Part shown: positions 5,517 to 8,353 of the stretch, piece after piece
How positions within the stretch are numbered: position 1 is the first letter of the stretch
Layout: every line of letters begins with the position of its first letter
Assembly (NCBI GenBank): GCA_044344145.1
Contig: JBIJDM010000121.1
Span: 1 to 8,353, forward strand
Length of the DNA: 8,353 nt
DNA from: JBAXGE01 sp044344145
GTDB taxonomy: Bacteria > Planctomycetota > Phycisphaerae > WQYP01
Direction: 5' to 3'
Translations under genes and position numbers: made by a program
The notes under the pieces: model-generated
What the model saw: only the letters and a program-made list of their open reading frames with translations
Databases searched by the model: none
What the model was told of the DNA's origin: nothing

Positions 5517-6842
5517 ATGAATGTGGAAGTTGAAGACCTGGTCATCAAGTCCCTCGGCACCGCGCGGATTGAATCGCCCATTACCCCGCTGATCACCCCC
5601 AATGCCGCCGATCAGGTCTACATCAGCGAAGAGGACGATGTCCTGTTTGACGACTCGCCCATTCACATGGCCCGGCGGAATGTCCCTATTGACAAACTTC
5701 CCGCCTTCGACGCTGCCGGCCCGCGCCGCCATATTTTCTTTGATCCCTCCAAAACCCGCGCCGCCATCGTCACCTGCGGCGGGCTGTGTCCCGGCCTCAA
5801 CGATGTCATCCGCGGCCTGACCGTGGAATTATGGCACCGCTACGGCGTCCGCAAAATCTATGGCTTCTGCAATGGTTATCAGGGCTTTATCGCCCGTTAT
5901 GGCCACCCGGTGCTTGATCTCGACCCCGAAGTGGTTTCGGAAATCAACGAACGTGGCGGCACCATCCTCGGTTCCTCGCGCGGCAATCAGGACACCAACG
6001 AAATCGTGGACTGTCTCGAACGCATGTCCATCAATATCCTCTTCATCATCGGCGGCGACGGCACCATCCGTGGCGGCATTGATATCGCTCAGGAAATCGC
6101 CCGCCGGGGCCTTAAAATCGCCATCGTCGGCGTGCCCAAAACCATTGATAACGACATCATGTTCGTGGATGAATCCTTCGGCTTCCAGACGGCCTTTGCC
6201 GAAGCCACCAAATCCATCCGCGCCGCCCATGTCGAGGCCAAAGGCGCCCCCAACGGTATCGGGCTGGTGAAACTCATGGGCCGGCACTCGGGCTTTATCG
6301 CCTGTTATGCCTCGCTGGCCATGTCGGATGCGAATTTTGTGCTCATTCCCGAAGTGCCCTTCACGCTGGAAGGCGAAAAAGGCTTCCTGAACGTGCTCCG
6401 CCGCCGCATCGAACGCCGCAAACACGCGGTCATCGTCGTGGCCGAGGGGGCCGGGCAAAATCTGTTCACCGAAGCGGAAACCGACAAAGACGCCTCCGGC
6501 AATGTCCGCTTCCGCGACATCGGCACCTTCCTGCGCGATCAGATCAACGAATATTTCCGCACCATCCGCATGGAGGTCAATCTGAAATATATTGACCCGT
6601 CCTACGTGGTGCGTTCCGTCCCGGCGAATCCTTCCGATACGGTCTATTGCTGGCGGCTGGCCAGTAATGCCGTACATGCCGCGATGGCGGGCAAGACCGA
6701 GGTCATCGTCGGCCGGTATCATGGCCGCTTCGTGCATATCCCCATGCAGTTGGCCATTCGCCAGCAGCAGAAGGTGGACCCCAATGGTGATCTGTGGCTG
6801 AGTGTGCTGGAATCCACCGGCCAGCCGCGTGAATTCGCCTGA
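5517..6842 (+). CDS. ATP-dependent 6-phosphofructokinase, plant/trypanosomatid-like type
   Basis: This enzyme phosphorylates fructose 6-phosphate to fructose 1,6-bisphosphate in glycolysis, in the cytosol. The 441 residues include an extension of about 80 residues before the first conserved strand, as in the long plant and trypanosomatid enzymes. Motifs are IVTCGGLCPGLNDVIRG (84-100), YGFCNGYQGF (115-124), GGTILGSSRGNQD (147-159), GGDGT (179-183), PKTIDND (207-213) with catalytic Asp211, MGRHSGF (254-260), VAEGAG (308-313) and YIDPSYVVRS (358-367). Gly182 after the Asp of GGDG marks ATP use; pyrophosphate-dependent enzymes have Asp there. Lys208 before TIDND is the residue found in PPi enzymes and also in these ATP-using relatives, so ATP is favoured but not proved. 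AGGAG (5504-5508) lies 8 nt before the ATG. An upstream in-frame TTG (5451) has no ribosome binding site and adds no conserved residues. The GH95-like gene follows after 51 bp without a terminator. Confidence 0.9.
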   Translation: MNVEVEDLVIKSLGTARIESPITPLITPNAADQVYISEEDDVLFDDSPIHMARRNVPIDKLPAFDAAGPRRHIFFDPSKTRAAIVTCGGLCPGLNDVIRGLTVELWHRYGVRKIYGFCNGYQGFIARYGHPVLDLDPEVVSEINERGGTILGSSRGNQDTNEIVDCLERMSINILFIIGGDGTIRGGIDIAQEIARRGLKIAIVGVPKTIDNDIMFVDESFGFQTAFAEATKSIRAAHVEAKGAPNGIGLVKLMGRHSGFIACYASLAMSDANFVLIPEVPFTLEGEKGFLNVLRRRIERRKHAVIVVAEGAGQNLFTEAETDKDASGNVRFRDIGTFLRDQINEYFRTIRMEVNLKYIDPSYVVRSVPANPSDTVYCWRLASNAVHAAMAGKTEVIVGRYHGRFVHIPMQLAIRQQQKVDPNGDLWLSVLESTGQPREFA

Positions 6843-6893
6843 GTGCCGCCGCACAGACAGAACTGGAATGAATTGTAAGTAGGAATTTGGTTT

Positions 6894-8353
6894 ATGAACG
6901 GGAAACGAATTTTAAGTTGGGAATTCCCCCTCTTGCGCACCCACGCGGGGGCGCTGTTGGGTAATGGCACCCAGGGCCTGATGGTCTGGGGCAATGAGGC
7001 CCTGCATATCACTGTCGGCCGCGCGGGGTTCTGGGATCATCGTGGCGGCAGCGTCTTTGCCAACCGCACCACATTCAAGGAACTGCGTCAGATGCTCGAA
7101 GCCGGCGATGAGGCCGGGATCAAACGCATCTTCGCCCCGCCCAGCACCAGCCCCGGCCAGCCCACCCGCCCCCATCAGATCGGCGGCGGACGTTTGGAAC
7201 TGCATTTCCCCGACGGCCTGCGCCCGCGCCTGGCCACGCTGGATATGCACACCGCCACATTGACCGTGGTGCTGGCCAATGAGGCCGGACGCAGCGAAAA
7301 AATCACCCTCACCCAAGCAGTGGATAAAGAATTGGCCTGGCTGTCCGGCCCGGCGGAACTGCTAGCCGCCACGCAATATCGCCTGATTCCCACGTGGGAA
7401 TTTGTCCGCAAGGATTTGGAACCCGTCGGCGTGAAAGCTCCCGAATGGTTTGCCGAAGGCCGTGGCTTTGTCCAGCATATTCCCGCCGATCCCGGCCTGG
7501 CGCTGGCGTATCAGCCGCAACACGGCCGGGTTCTGATCGCTACCGCGCTGGGTACTGACGCCGCCGCGCAGGTGCAGGCCACGCTGAAAAACAGCGATCT
7601 GGCCCATTTGGAGCAACAGCATCATAAGTGGTGGTCGCAATACTGGTCGGATATTCCCACGTTGTCCCTGCCCGATGCCACGTTGCAGCGGGCCTGGGAT
7701 TACGGCGCCTACAAACAGGCGGGTCTGACTCCAGCGCACGGCGTGGCCGCCTCATTGCAGGGCCCCTGGCTGGAAGAATACCAGTTACCACCCTGGAGCT
7801 GCGATTACCACTTCAATATCAACATCCAGATGATCTACTGGCCCGCGCTGGCCACCAACCGGCTGGAACACTTCGCCCCCCTGTGGCGCATGGTCATGGG
7901 CTGGACCCCGCTGCTGCGTCAGTATGCCGAAAAGTTCTTTGCCTGCACCGATGCCCTGATGCTGCCGCACGCGGTGGATGACCGTTGCGCGGCGGTGGGG
8001 CAGTTCTGGACCGGCACCATTGACCACGGCTGCACCGCCTGGGTGGCGCAGATGGCGTGGCTAAATTATCGTTACAGCATGAATGCCCGGATTCTCAAAG
8101 AGATTGCCTGGCCGCTGCTGGTGGGGGCCTTCAACGGTTATTACGCCATGGCAGAAACGCGCGTGGTGGATGGCCGGACGGAATTGTCCCTGCCGGTGTC
8201 GGTATCGCCGGAATACAACGGCAGCAGCATGGACGCATGGGGCCGCAATGCCTCGTTCCAGTTGGCTGCGTTCCGTTGTGTGGCCGGGATTCTGCCGCAG
8301 GCTGCCAAGTTGCTGGATCAACCACAGGACCCGCGCTGGCAGCAGGTGCTGGA
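6894..8353 (+). CDS. GH95-like glycoside hydrolase, 3' end cut by window edge
   Basis: The frame is open from the ATG at 6894 to the window end (486 full codons). It resembles GH95 enzymes, which are mostly inverting alpha-L-fucosidases or alpha-L-galactosidases. The N-terminal region has LLGNGTQGLMVWG (21-33), matching the family's GNG..G.M..G start. The (alpha/alpha)6 catalytic part shows LQGPWLEEYQLPPWSCDYHFNINIQM starting at residue 288, a close match to the family's 'LQG.W....PPW..DY..NIN.QM.YWPA' block; Asn308 and Asn310 correspond to the water-activating Asn pair. SVSPEYNG (436-443) corresponds to the SPEN block with the general-acid Glu, here Glu440. The C-terminal end, including the downstream catalytic-site Asp region, is missing. 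No signal peptide is visible, so it may act in the cytosol, unlike many GH95 enzymes. TAGGA (6880-6884) lies 9 nt before the ATG. The substrate is uncertain because the sequence departs from typical GH95 outside the core blocks. Confidence 0.8.
   Translation, partial: MNGKRILSWEFPLLRTHAGALLGNGTQGLMVWGNEALHITVGRAGFWDHRGGSVFANRTTFKELRQMLEAGDEAGIKRIFAPPSTSPGQPTRPHQIGGGRLELHFPDGLRPRLATLDMHTATLTVVLANEAGRSEKITLTQAVDKELAWLSGPAELLAATQYRLIPTWEFVRKDLEPVGVKAPEWFAEGRGFVQHIPADPGLALAYQPQHGRVLIATALGTDAAAQVQATLKNSDLAHLEQQHHKWWSQYWSDIPTLSLPDATLQRAWDYGAYKQAGLTPAHGVAASLQGPWLEEYQLPPWSCDYHFNINIQMIYWPALATNRLEHFAPLWRMVMGWTPLLRQYAEKFFACTDALMLPHAVDDRCAAVGQFWTGTIDHGCTAWVAQMAWLNYRYSMNARILKEIAWPLLVGAFNGYYAMAETRVVDGRTELSLPVSVSPEYNGSSMDAWGRNASFQLAAFRCVAGILPQAAKLLDQPQDPRWQQVL

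Overview
The window holds two gene fragments cut by its edges, four complete protein-coding genes and one structured repeat element. The DNA is fairly GC-rich, and the genes carry clear AGGAG- or GGAG-type ribosome binding sites 8-10 nt before ATG starts. No gene names the organism. Three things fit a member of the PVC group (Planctomycetota, Verrucomicrobiota, Lentisphaerota) or a similar environmental Gram-negative lineage: a plant/trypanosomatid-type ATP-phosphofructokinase, an ABC ATPase of the 'YVPDxFGxYxxM' type, and an intergenic mosaic of palindromes. This placement is an inference.

Layout: (1) 1-236, minus strand: the N-terminal part of panC (pantothenate synthetase), with its own promoter and RBS. 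It is divergent from the next gene. (2) 374-2248, plus: an exported protein with a signal peptide, an N-terminal DUF4140-like region, a coiled coil and a C-terminal DUF4139-like domain (mucoidy-inhibitor MuiA family). A strong intrinsic terminator follows at 2298-2337. (3) 2479-4014, plus: trpE, the large subunit of anthranilate synthase. Only 20 nt later comes 4035-4979, plus: an ABC-transporter ATPase with no permease gene in the window. (4) 4980-5516: a 537-bp gap without a convincing gene. It contains a roughly 254-bp element whose two 56-nt outer arms are inverted copies of each other (48 of 56 positions alike), each holding two hairpins, with two further hairpins between them. (5) 5517-6842, plus: an ATP-dependent 6-phosphofructokinase. 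After a 51-bp gap with no terminator comes 6894 to the window end, plus: a GH95-like glycoside hydrolase truncated by the edge.

The window looks mostly like ordinary chromosomal housekeeping (CoA precursor synthesis, tryptophan synthesis, glycolysis) plus envelope, transport and glycan-degradation genes. pfk and the GH95-like gene may form a small sugar-use operon; trpE and the ABC ATPase look co-transcribed but are not functionally linked in any obvious way. I found no CRISPR array, tRNA, rRNA, transposase or phage gene. The least ordinary part is the nested palindromic element at 5072-5328, where a permease gene for the ABC ATPase might otherwise have been expected.
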